Part shown: positions 1 to 7,088 of the stretch, in pieces
Layout of the letters: each line of letters begins with the position of its first letter
Numbering within the stretch: position 1 is the first letter of the stretch
NCBI GenBank assembly: GCA_043754435.1
Contig: JAYUUS010000167.1
Location: 1 to 11,582, forward strand
DNA length: 11,582 nt
Source of the DNA: JANNYA01 sp043754435
Lineage (GTDB): Bacteria > Pseudomonadota > Gammaproteobacteria > Xanthomonadales > SZUA-5
Direction: 5' to 3'
Notes under the pieces: model-generated
Told to the model about the DNA's origin: nothing
Seen by the model: only the letters and a program-made list of their open reading frames with translations
Database searches by the model: none
Translations under genes and position numbers: made by a program

Positions 1-19
1 AACGTCAAAAAGCTGCCCC

Positions 20-37
20 CCGGTGCAGGCGCACCGG
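20..37. other. GC-rich inverted repeat at left edge
   Basis: Seven-base arms CCGGTGC and GCACCGG are separated by AGGC, a perfect short hairpin on either strand. No T-tract follows on the plus strand. On the minus strand a T5 run begins eight bases after the stem, too far for a standard intrinsic terminator. The rest of 1-186 holds a weaker hairpin at 117-138 (one mismatch in eight, loop GTAAAA) and a 23-codon ORF from the ATG at 73, with no recognisable product. The sequence may be the tail of an upstream transcription unit outside the window. Confidence 0.3.
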
Positions 38-186
38 CCGCTTGGGCATACGCACTTGGAATTAGGAAGTCCATGAATTTAGGAGTTAGGGGAAAAGGGA
101 CCGGAGTATACCCAAAGCCTCAGCGTAAAAGCTGCGGCACATAAAATGACACCCAACACGAAGTTAAATATCGTTACTATCTGCCC

Positions 187-636
187 ATGAACGAAGCAAC
201 TTACCCTGAAATGATCACGACCGAGCGCGCCCCTGCCCGTCCCAGACTAAAAATTAGCCCTCAGCAGCCGGGCTTTTCAAGTCAAGTGGGGCCATTTTAC
301 GAAGTTCGACTCCATTCCGGCATGCGTAGGGCGCTGGCACTAGAAAGTCGACATTTGAACCCAGAAGGAGTTGTACACAGCGGTGTGATCGCAACTTTTG
401 CTGATTTTGCCCTATACCGGGCGATTGGCGATGAAATCGGGCACGAGCTTCGATTTGCTGCGGTGACTCTGAATGTGCAATTTTTAAGCGCCGCCAAAGC
501 GGGCATCTGGCTCTACGGTGAGGGCATAATGCTGCGCCGCACGCGTGAACTGATCTTTGCGAACGGCGAATTATTCACCGATGAGCGCACCGTAGCCACT
601 GTGAGCGGCATATGGAAACTGCAGGCCCAGGCTTAA
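187..636 (+). CDS. PaaI-type hotdog-fold thioesterase family protein
   Basis: The 149-residue product fits the PaaI/acyl-CoA thioesterase group of the hotdog fold, small cytoplasmic enzymes that hydrolyse acyl- or aryl-CoA thioesters. The family signature is visible at residues 58-74: Asn58-Pro-Glu-Gly, then Val-His64-Ser-Gly at the start of the central helix, and Asp73, which fits the usual catalytic acidic residue. The following strand (about 91-106, AAVTLNVQFLSAAKAG) and the last strand ending in GIWKL match the hotdog sheet. Length is normal for the family. The first 30 residues are probably disordered. The ATG at 187 has no clear ribosome binding site; an in-frame ATG at 211 is an alternative. 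The gene overlaps gluQ by 25 bp, so the two are probably co-transcribed. The substrate cannot be told from sequence. Confidence 0.85.
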   Translation: MNEATYPEMITTERAPARPRLKISPQQPGFSSQVGPFYEVRLHSGMRRALALESRHLNPEGVVHSGVIATFADFALYRAIGDEIGHELRFAAVTLNVQFLSAAKAGIWLYGEGIMLRRTRELIFANGELFTDERTVATVSGIWKLQAQA

Positions 637-1535
637 GTTCTGGGTTAAAAAATAATGCGCCGTCAACCTCCATTGGCCGATTTGCGCCCTCCCCGACTGG
701 CCCGCTGCATTTTGGCTCGTTAGTTGCGGCACTGGGCAGCTATTTAAACGTCAAATCCAAAGCTGGGCAATGGCTGGTGCGCATCGAAGATATTGATCCG
801 CCACGCGAGCCGCCGGGGGCAAGTCTGCAAATTTTGAGCGCGCTCAATACCGTTGGAATGCATGCAGATGCGCCAATTTTGTTTCAAAGCCGCCGAATTG
901 AGGCGTATCGCCATACGCTACAACAGCTCATTCAGTCCGGCCACGCCTTTCCCTGTTTTTGCACGCGTTCGCAGCTCGCCGGGGCGCCGCATCGGGGCCG
1001 CTGCGCCAGCAAAAGTCGCAATCAACCGAGCTGGCGTCTGCTGGCACCCGCGCTTGAAATAAGCTTTGAAGACGAAATTTGCGGCACCTATAGCCAAAAT
1101 TTAGGCGAGGAGGTCGGTGATTTCGTGCTTTGGCGCAGCGACAATCTGCCCAGCTATCAGCTTGCCTGCGTGGTGGATGACGCTTTCACGGGCGTGACCG
1201 AAATTGTACGCGGCGCAGATTTGTTAGATGCCACGCCGCGTCAAATTTATCTCCAGCAATTATTAAGCTACCCCACTCCCACCTATGCGCATTTGCCGTT
1301 GGTAATGGGTCAGGACGGGCAAAAGTTGAGTAAACAAAATCTAGCGCCCGCGCTTGATTTGCAATACGCGCTCACGCTTTTACGGCAAGCGAGCGCATTT
1401 TTGCAGCAAAGCGAAAGCCAGAGCGCGGCAATGACACAAAATCTGGCTACTTGGTTAAAACTCAGCTGTGGTGATTGGCAAATAGATCAAGCTAGGGACG
1501 TGCGGATCAGTGTGCCGCTAAAGCATCTAAACTAA
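612..1535 (+). CDS. gluQ: glutamyl-Q tRNA(Asp) synthetase
   Basis: This is a class I synthetase-like enzyme that lacks the anticodon-binding domain. In the GluQ-RS family, glutamate is activated and transferred to the queuosine base at position 34 of tRNA-Asp, not to the tRNA 3' end. Residues 22-37 hold GRFAPSPTGPLHFGSL with the HIGH-type motif at 31-37. RIEDIDPPR (57-65) is a family marker, and KLSKQ (238-242) is the KMSKS equivalent. A zinc site is suggested by Cys115, Cys117, His127 and Cys131; in the E. coli enzyme the third ligand is a tyrosine, so His127 is a conservative change. The length (307) matches the family, whereas GltX is near 470. The ATG at 612 is the only plausible in-frame start and lies inside the thioesterase gene (25-bp overlap), implying translational coupling. 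The 3' end overlaps a convergent gene by 29 bp. Confidence 0.95.
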   Translation: METAGPGLSSGLKNNAPSTSIGRFAPSPTGPLHFGSLVAALGSYLNVKSKAGQWLVRIEDIDPPREPPGASLQILSALNTVGMHADAPILFQSRRIEAYRHTLQQLIQSGHAFPCFCTRSQLAGAPHRGRCASKSRNQPSWRLLAPALEISFEDEICGTYSQNLGEEVGDFVLWRSDNLPSYQLACVVDDAFTGVTEIVRGADLLDATPRQIYLQQLLSYPTPTYAHLPLVMGQDGQKLSKQNLAPALDLQYALTLLRQASAFLQQSESQSAAMTQNLATWLKLSCGDWQIDQARDVRISVPLKHLN

Positions 1536-2817
1536 CCTGGGTCAAAGTATTCACCGCAATCATTAGCGCACGCTCGTCCAGCATAAAAAGCGGCGAATGA
1601 TTGCTGGGTGCTTTGCGCACATCAATTTCGGGGGCCGTGGAACCGACAAAATAATAGAAGCTTGGCGCTGCTGCGGCGTATTGAGAAAAATCCTCAGCGA
1701 TGGTGAGCAAAGGCATTTCAACGACCGCCGAATCCCCTAAAACCCGACGCAGCGAGGCACCACCCTGCTCGCTCAATTTGGCGTCATTTGTCGTTAATGG
1801 TGCGGTGACGGACACGCGCAGCTCAGCGCTGGCTTCACTCGCCTGCGCTAAGGATTTAGCCGTGCGTTCGAAGCGCTTAATGACATCCAGGCGCACCGCC
1901 GGGTCAAACGTGCGCAAAGTCCCGGTCATATCGACGTGATCGGGAATAATGTTGTAACGCACGCCGCCCATGATCGCACCCGTGGTCAGCACGACCGGCG
2001 AGCGCACAATGTCGATTTGACGCGCGATGATGCTTTGCGCCGCAATTTGGATTTGTGCAGCAACCGTAATTGGGTCAACGCTGTCCCAAGGACGTGAACC
2101 ATGCGATTGTCTCCCCTGGATCCGCAGCGTCCATTCGTCTGCCGCCGCCATCGTCGGGCCACTGCGATAGCCGACTTTGCCCACCGGAAGTGCGGCCCAA
2201 ACATGCAAACCAAAAACTGCATCTGGCTTAAAATTCTTAAACACACCTTCCTCAAGCATCAGCGCCGCCCCAAAAGGCTGCCCAATTTCCGGCGGGCCTT
2301 CTTCGGCAGGCTGAAATACAAACATGACTTCACCCGCTAAATCCGCGCGCATTGAGCTTAGAATTTCCGCAACCGCCATTAAAATTGCCACATGCGCATC
2401 ATGACCACACGCGTGCATCACGCCGACCGGTTGACCACGATAGCTGCTGGTGACTTTTGACGCGAACGAAAGGCCGGTTTCCTCTTTCACCGGCAGCGCG
2501 TCCATATCCGCGCGCAGCACAATGCGTGGCCCTGGACGCGCGCCCTTGAGAATGCCAGTAACGCCCGTGTGCGCAATGCCGGTGCGCACTTGCATCCTTA
2601 GCGCTTGCAGATGTTTCGCAACGATTGCGGCGGTGCGCACCTCAGTATTGCCAAGCTCAGGGTGCTGATGAAAATCACGCCGCCACGCAATTACTTTCGG
2701 CGCCATATCGGCGTGATCTGCTGGCACTGAACTCGCAAATGCTGGCAAAGCTGCGGTTAGTAACAGGCCAATTAGCAACAGGCTAAAAAGGCTTTTTAAA
2801 GTGCGTGCTTTGAGCAT
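1507..2817 (-). CDS. Exported M20-family amidohydrolase (hippurate/IAA-amino acid hydrolase-like)
   Basis: This is a metallopeptidase-fold amidohydrolase that cleaves amide bonds of N-acyl amino acids or related compounds. Residues 1-29 form a signal peptide: Lys/Arg at the start, a Leu-rich core at 10-22, and an AFA-S cleavage site near 28. The mature protein carries the M20D signatures: RRDFHQHPEL (46-55), LRADMDALPV (101-110), HACGHDAH (135-142, with metal ligands Cys137 and His139), FQPAEEG (168-174, Glu172/173), LHVW (204-207, His205), a dimerisation-domain SHGSRPW (238-244), AEDF (374-377) and NHSP with His407. All expected catalytic positions are present and the length (436) is normal plus signal. 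AGGG eight bases before the ATG supports this start. The periplasmic location points to scavenging of conjugated amino acids or aromatic acids; the substrate is unknown. The gene lies 128 bp downstream of the glucan synthase on the same strand. Confidence 0.9.
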   Translation of the reverse strand: MLKARTLKSLFSLLLIGLLLTAALPAFASSVPADHADMAPKVIAWRRDFHQHPELGNTEVRTAAIVAKHLQALRMQVRTGIAHTGVTGILKGARPGPRIVLRADMDALPVKEETGLSFASKVTSSYRGQPVGVMHACGHDAHVAILMAVAEILSSMRADLAGEVMFVFQPAEEGPPEIGQPFGAALMLEEGVFKNFKPDAVFGLHVWAALPVGKVGYRSGPTMAAADEWTLRIQGRQSHGSRPWDSVDPITVAAQIQIAAQSIIARQIDIVRSPVVLTTGAIMGGVRYNIIPDHVDMTGTLRTFDPAVRLDVIKRFERTAKSLAQASEASAELRVSVTAPLTTNDAKLSEQGGASLRRVLGDSAVVEMPLLTIAEDFSQYAAAAPSFYYFVGSTAPEIDVRKAPSNHSPLFMLDERALMIAVNTLTQVSLDALAAH

Positions 2818-2842
2818 TTAATCAACCCTGAAATTTTTAATG

Positions 2843-2861
2843 GGCCTGACTATATCAGGCC
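2843..2861. other. Inverted repeat between glucan synthase and amidohydrolase genes
   Basis: GGCCTGA and TCAGGCC form a perfect 7-bp stem around a CTATA loop. On the minus strand it lies 84 bp after the stop of the glucan synthase gene and 25 bp before the amidohydrolase start. No U-run directly follows the stem in either direction, so a simple intrinsic terminator is not supported. A transcript-end or processing hairpin in the 5' leader of the amidohydrolase mRNA is possible. A second small palindrome, GAACTTCAAGTTC, lies nearby at 2872-2884. No gene is seen in the rest of 2818-2945. Confidence 0.35.
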
Positions 2862-2945
2862 AGCGCTAACCTGAACTTCAAGTTCCTGACCAAGCCAGCG
2901 CCTTTCAGCAGTTCCAGGCCGAGGTGAAGCATAAAAAATCTCGCG

Positions 2946-5534
2946 CTAGCCAGCCGCTTCACCCGAGTTGGCCGCAATGCGAGCGGTCAATACCGCCGCT
3001 AAGTACGGCAATGCTTGCGCGATCAAAATAGCGATCCACAAGTCCGCCTCCGGTTGAGTCGGGCCAATCACCACCGCGACGCCTATGATCGCAGCAATGA
3101 GCCCAATGAGCAGCGCCGCTTCTTCGCGCACGGCGGTAATGGCGTTGGGCTTACGGCGCAATCGCCGTGATTTTGCGGTACGTTCAAAAGGGTGGGCTTT
3201 GCTGACTAGGCCTTTGAGAATACCGCGCGCAATGGCGTGGCCCAACGCCATAGAGGCCATTGATGCACTTAAGCAATCGCGCCATGTGCAGGGCACGCGC
3301 ACCCGGTACAGTACGACGCCGAAAAACGCTTTGAGCAGGCAAAAACCCAGCACCGGAATCAAAAACAGCTGTAAGGGCATGGCAAACAACTCAGGTTCGA
3401 TCAGCATGCCCACCGTCCAAAACAGCGCCATACCCGTAAAAATCAAATGCAGCGCATCCGCGAACCAGCCAAACCAGCCCGTCAAGAAATGATAGCGCTG
3501 GCCCAAGTCTAGAGTGCTCTTGCCAATCATTTTGCCGCCGTGCGCGCGCAAAATTTGCATCGCACCAAAGGCCCAGCGGAAGCGTTGTGATTTGTAAGCT
3601 GTGAAGTCGGCAGGGGTTAAACCACGGCCGGTCAACTCATCGACATACACAGTTGCGTAACCTGCCGCAATGAGTTTCAAGCCCAGCTCCGCATCTTCGC
3701 AAATACACCATTCGGCCCAGCCGCCCACTTCATTCAGGGCGCTTTTGCGCACCATCGTCATCGTGCCATGTTGAATGATCGCGTTGCGCTCATTGCGATG
3801 GTGCATGCCGATGCGAAAAAAACCGTCATATTCAAAATTGCACATGCGCCGAAACGCATTGTGTTCGTAGTCGCGGTGCGCCTGCGGGCATTGCACAACC
3901 GCAACTTTTTCCTCAGAGAAGTAATCGACTAGGCCGCGCAACCAGTCCGCCCGCACCGCGTAATCGCTGTCTACTACGGCTACAATCGACGCGGCTGGGT
4001 CCGTCTCTTTCAGGGCAAAATTTAGCGCACCGGCTTTGAATCCTGGCCACGGGCGCAAATGGAAAAAGCGAAAGTGCGCCCCTAGCTTTTCGCAATGCGC
4101 CTGCACCGGCCGCCAGATATCCTCATTCTCGGTATTGTTGTCGACTACCAATACTTCAAAATTGTCATAGTCCAGCGCGGCCAGCGAATCGAGTGTCAGC
4201 ATGACCATATCGGGCGGCTCATTGTGGCAAGCCAAATGAATCGAAACGCGCGGCTGCACGGCACCGGGTGGCAAAGGCCGCAAATCAAAGCGGCGCAGCC
4301 AGTGCTTTTGCGCTACCGCCTCGGTGAATTCAAATCCAGCCATCCAGATAATGCCGACCATAGCAATTTGTGCCGGAAATAGAATCAGAAACATCGTCCA
4401 ATCTAGCCAGCCTAAATAAAATTCGCCCGGTATAAAAGTCAGCCACACCAATAGCGTAAAGCCAGCTTGCACCAAGCCGGCAAAAAATAGCCGACCGTAC
4501 CAGTAAAAGCGCCCAAAGCGACGCGCAAATAAAATAATCGGCAGCAGTGCCAAGCAGCTTGACAGCAATGCCTTCAAATGCCAATTTGGGTTTGATGGCA
4601 GCACGCCAGTGAGCGTCCATTTGGGCTGGCGGGCGGCATCAAACATGCCCCAGTAAGCGCCGACACGGCCTTCAATCCCCGCCTTCCAAGGTTGATCAAT
4701 TGCCTCCATTAAATAACCGTCCACATGTTCTGCACGCAGATGGTTCGCCAATTGGCGCACAAAAAGCGCCTGCGTGACCAAATCTGCGCGCGACTTTAAA
4801 AAGCGCTCCCCGGCACTGGGCCAGCCAAATTCAGTCACGACAATGCGTTTGCCGGGAAAACGCGCTTGAATCTGCGCCAAGCGCTCGCTGGCGCGCTTTA
4901 AAGCCTGCGATGCCGGTACGCCCTCCCAATACGGTAATAAATGCACCGCGATGTAATCCACATGCGCGGCTAATTCAGGCGCGCCTAACCAGAAGTCCCA
5001 GTTTTCAGCGGTAGATACCGGCACCTCTATTTGGGCACGGGCACGATCCAAATACTCGATCATTTTGTCCATGCTGACATCGCCGCGCAAAATAGCTTCG
5101 TTGCCGACGATGGCTAACTTGATATTCGGATAGCGGCGGGCGGCGTCAATCAGCAGGGCTAATTCATGCTCGGAATTAACTTCGCTGGCGTTAATCCAAG
5201 CACCTGCATTGACATCTAAACCAAACTCAGCGGCAATCGCGGGTAGTTGCGGTATTTCACCTTGACTGTAAATACGAATCGCTTTGGTAAAGGGCGCCAG
5301 CGCTTTCAAATCCTCGCGCACTTGTTCGACGCTGGGAAATTTACCCTCCAAAGGGCTTTGGTCACGGCGAAAAGGCGAATACGCCATGCCATCCAGTTTG
5401 CCGTCAAAATTGTGTGCTGCCTGAGGCCAATGCAGATAAGCCCAGGCAGATAAATTGGCAGCAAGCACAACGGCGGCGAGCAAAATCGCTTTCCACCAAG
5501 CAGCAGGTTCGGGTTTTGGATTGATAAGCGTCAT
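2946..5534 (-). CDS. GH17-GT2 two-domain membrane beta-glucan synthase, NdvB-like
   Basis: The 862-residue inner-membrane protein probably makes and remodels beta-glucan. A membrane anchor at 17-36 is followed by a periplasmic GH17 domain (about 48-312). This domain has Glu146 in VGNE as the acid/base and Glu235 in VVTEFGWPS as the nucleophile. Related domains in proteobacterial NdvB proteins act as non-Leloir beta-1,3-glucan transglycosylases. Helices near 320-337, 348-368 and 378-400 lead to a cytoplasmic GT2 domain (about 428-660) with Asp465 (VVDNN), VDSD at 521-524, the catalytic base in CEDAE (612-616) and the product-binding QRFRW at 650-654. Further helices lie near 684-712, 718-745, 806-825 and 831-851. 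The likely donor is UDP-glucose and the product is periplasmic or extracellular beta-(1,3)-linked, possibly cyclic, glucan; linkage is inferred from the family. No PilZ domain is seen. No clear Shine-Dalgarno precedes the ATG. It lies 79 bp downstream of the flavoprotein gene and could share its transcript. Confidence 0.88.
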   Translation of the reverse strand: MTLINPKPEPAAWWKAILLAAVVLAANLSAWAYLHWPQAAHNFDGKLDGMAYSPFRRDQSPLEGKFPSVEQVREDLKALAPFTKAIRIYSQGEIPQLPAIAAEFGLDVNAGAWINASEVNSEHELALLIDAARRYPNIKLAIVGNEAILRGDVSMDKMIEYLDRARAQIEVPVSTAENWDFWLGAPELAAHVDYIAVHLLPYWEGVPASQALKRASERLAQIQARFPGKRIVVTEFGWPSAGERFLKSRADLVTQALFVRQLANHLRAEHVDGYLMEAIDQPWKAGIEGRVGAYWGMFDAARQPKWTLTGVLPSNPNWHLKALLSSCLALLPIILFARRFGRFYWYGRLFFAGLVQAGFTLLVWLTFIPGEFYLGWLDWTMFLILFPAQIAMVGIIWMAGFEFTEAVAQKHWLRRFDLRPLPPGAVQPRVSIHLACHNEPPDMVMLTLDSLAALDYDNFEVLVVDNNTENEDIWRPVQAHCEKLGAHFRFFHLRPWPGFKAGALNFALKETDPAASIVAVVDSDYAVRADWLRGLVDYFSEEKVAVVQCPQAHRDYEHNAFRRMCNFEYDGFFRIGMHHRNERNAIIQHGTMTMVRKSALNEVGGWAEWCICEDAELGLKLIAAGYATVYVDELTGRGLTPADFTAYKSQRFRWAFGAMQILRAHGGKMIGKSTLDLGQRYHFLTGWFGWFADALHLIFTGMALFWTVGMLIEPELFAMPLQLFLIPVLGFCLLKAFFGVVLYRVRVPCTWRDCLSASMASMALGHAIARGILKGLVSKAHPFERTAKSRRLRRKPNAITAVREEAALLIGLIAAIIGVAVVIGPTQPEADLWIAILIAQALPYLAAVLTARIAANSGEAAG

Positions 5535-5613
5535 ACGTACACACTAAAGCGCAACAGCTGATTTTGCATTCTACAACCCCCACTAGATTGCCGTTTGGTT
5601 CAGCGTTTTAGGC

Positions 5614-6873
5614 TTAATAATTGCTTGCTGGATTAGAGCCCGCCAACCATGCCACCGCACCCTTGCCCGCCCATTGACCGCTGGCAAAACACGCATTTAA
5701 TAGATAGCCGCCGGTCGGCGCGTCCCAGTTGAGCATTTCGCCTGCACAAAATAGTCCGGGAATACTCGGAACCATTAAATCCCTAGTTAATTGCGTGCAG
5801 TCCACGCCGCCTGCGGTGCTGATTGCCTCATCAATCGAGCGCATGCTATCAAACTGAAGCGAGAGTGCCTTGACGCGCCGTGCTACTTTATCCAAGTCGG
5901 CCCGGATTTCGGGACTGATACCTTCGTAAAATAGCGCCAGTTTGACCGGCGATAATTTCGCCACACGTTTGAGTTTTTCACTCAAGCTCAGGCTGGCGCG
6001 GGCATTATTCAACCCTGCTTTGAGCTGCGAGGTACTTAGATCGGGTGCTAAGTCCAGCACCAGTTTTGCGCTGCCCTCGCCAAGTATCTGCGCCCGTAAC
6101 GCGCTGGACAGCGCATAGACCAAGCTTCCCTCCAAACCATAGCTAGTCAACATTGCTTCGCCGCGAATAGGTGCGAAAGCACCTGCAACATGAGCTAATA
6201 TTGATTTAATGGGCGCACCTGCGTGGCGCTGCAAGGCTGCGCTCCAAGCTGCCGTGAAGCCGCAGTTACTGGGCTGTAATTCCTCGACGCGCATGCCTAA
6301 TGCGCGCAGCATCCCGACCCAGCTGCCGTCCGAGCCCAACTTTGCCCAGCTGCCGCCGCCCATCGCCAGCACCACACTTTTTGCGCGATAGGTGCTGTGC
6401 ATGCCCTGATCGTTGACAAACGTGAGTGCGAAATCACGCGTGCTCTCGGTGTTTGGCGCTAGCGCTATACATTTTTGCCCGTAAACAAACGCCACACCCT
6501 GCGTACGCAGCCGTTTTAGCCAGCCGCGCATCAGCGGCGCTGCCTTCAAATCGTGCGGAAACACACGCCCTGAGCTGCCGATGATTGTGGGTATGCCCAG
6601 TTCCGCCGCCCAAGCGCGCAGTGCGCCGCTATCAAAATCGGCAAGCCAATGCTGGACTTGTGTTTTTGCATGCGAATAGCGCGATAAGAAGGCAGCTTGA
6701 GGCTCCGAGTGCGTCAAATTTAAGCCGCCTTTACCCGCAATCAGAAATTTCCGCCCCGCCGAACCCATGCGCTCGAACACACACACTAAAAACCCGGCCT
6801 TACGCGCGGTTTCCGCCGCCATTAGGCCGGCAGGGCCGCCACCAATAATGGCGATATCAAGAGTGTCGATCAA
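5614..6873 (-). CDS. HI0933/YhiN-family FAD-dependent oxidoreductase
   Basis: This is a flavoprotein of the HI0933-like family, often annotated as NAD(P)/FAD-dependent or aminoacetone-oxidase-type; the true reaction is not established. An N-terminal Rossmann dinucleotide-binding motif, IIGGGPAGLMAAE (9-21), is followed by the family signature RKFLIAGKGGLNLTHSE at 41-57. The C-terminal FAD-contacting segment FCAGEMLNWDAPTGGYLLNAC (from 375) matches the group well. Length (419) is typical. No signal peptide or membrane segment is seen, so the protein is cytoplasmic. The start is a TTG at 6873-6871, supported by GGAGCGGG just upstream on the minus strand and by the position of the Rossmann strand; there is no in-frame ATG upstream. 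The TTG overlaps by 4 bp the stop of a possible 29-residue ORF. It is divergent from the ArsR-methyltransferase gene. Confidence 0.87.
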   Translation of the reverse strand: MIDTLDIAIIGGGPAGLMAAETARKAGFLVCVFERMGSAGRKFLIAGKGGLNLTHSEPQAAFLSRYSHAKTQVQHWLADFDSGALRAWAAELGIPTIIGSSGRVFPHDLKAAPLMRGWLKRLRTQGVAFVYGQKCIALAPNTESTRDFALTFVNDQGMHSTYRAKSVVLAMGGGSWAKLGSDGSWVGMLRALGMRVEELQPSNCGFTAAWSAALQRHAGAPIKSILAHVAGAFAPIRGEAMLTSYGLEGSLVYALSSALRAQILGEGSAKLVLDLAPDLSTSQLKAGLNNARASLSLSEKLKRVAKLSPVKLALFYEGISPEIRADLDKVARRVKALSLQFDSMRSIDEAISTAGGVDCTQLTRDLMVPSIPGLFCAGEMLNWDAPTGGYLLNACFASGQWAGKGAVAWLAGSNPASNY

Positions 6874-6959
6874 GCCCGCTCCGACGCTAGCGTGACGGTG
6901 ATGCTATCGACTGGACGAATACCGGCGGGGCAGGTAATGATTTTTTGTCGTCCAAACAT
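6870..6959 (-). CDS. Possible 29-residue leader ORF upstream of the flavoprotein gene
   Basis: An ATG at 6959-6957 opens a 30-codon frame beginning MFGRQKIITCPAG. Its TGA stop (6872-6870) overlaps the TTG start of the flavoprotein gene in a TTGA arrangement, as in translationally coupled gene pairs. I do not recognise the peptide. There is no clear Shine-Dalgarno before the ATG, and a frame this short can be chance. The frame contains the 5' arms of two inverted repeats. It could be a small leader cistron that promotes translation of the non-ATG start downstream, or merely untranslated leader. Confidence 0.27.
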   Translation of the reverse strand: MFGRQKIITCPAGIRPVDSITVTLASERA

Positions 6960-7000
6960 AATTAACGCCCGGAAATGAATGTTCGTGCGATGTTACCTGC
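6912..7000. repeat. Two interlocked inverted repeats in the divergent intergenic region
   Basis: TGGACGA (6912-6918) is complementary to TCGTCCA (6948-6954), and GCAGGTAA (6930-6937) to TTACCTGC (6993-7000). The pairs interlock, the topology of an H-type pseudoknot if transcribed. No named riboswitch class is recognised. The region lies between the flavoprotein gene (minus) and the ArsR-methyltransferase gene (plus), so it could act on either transcript or be chance. A separate 10-bp DNA palindrome, ACGCTAGCGT, is at 6884-6893. Confidence 0.3.
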
Positions 7001-7053
7001 AGTTGCTGCCGTCTGGGCCGCATGTGGCTTAGAAATCGACCGCCTGCTAAGCT

Positions 7054-7083
7054 AATATCTCTCTATCCAGATAGAAAGATATT
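7054..7083. promoter_or_regulatory. 30-bp palindromic operator, probably autoregulatory site of the ArsR-type regulator
   Basis: The arms are 7054-7067 (AATATCTCTCTATC) and 7070-7083 (GATAGAAAGATATT), centred on CA at 7068-7069. Thirteen of fourteen positions pair; the only mismatch is 7061 against 7076. Long AT-rich palindromes of this kind are the usual binding sites of ArsR/SmtB-family dimers. The site ends five bases before the TTG start of the regulator and contains the only plausible ribosome binding region (GAAAG). A TAATAT at 7053-7058 could be a -10 box, with a weak TTAGAA at 7029-7034 and an 18-bp spacer. Binding would block initiation of the regulator-metH1 transcript. The palindrome is read directly; the assignment of its protein is inferred from adjacency. 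Confidence 0.75.
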
Positions 7084-7088
7084 TCAAC

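Noticed and set aside
73..144. 23-codon ORF starting at ATG 73
   Set aside because: No recognisable product and no conserved start signal; basic and glycine-rich composition typical of chance frames.
2933..2975. Possible intrinsic terminator after the glucan synthase (T6 run on the minus strand at 2938-2933)
   Set aside because: The preceding sequence offers only a 3-4 bp stem (CTCG/CGAG or GCG/CGC) that overlaps the end of the gene; too weak to call.
6884..6893. Palindrome ACGCTAGCGT just upstream of the flavoprotein start
   Set aside because: Only 10 bp, inside the possible leader ORF, and no regulator with a matching site is known to me here.
6912..7000. SAH riboswitch upstream of the methionine-cycle operon
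   Set aside because: The region does not contain the conserved core of the known SAH riboswitch, and regulation is already explained by the ArsR-type operator at 7054-7083.
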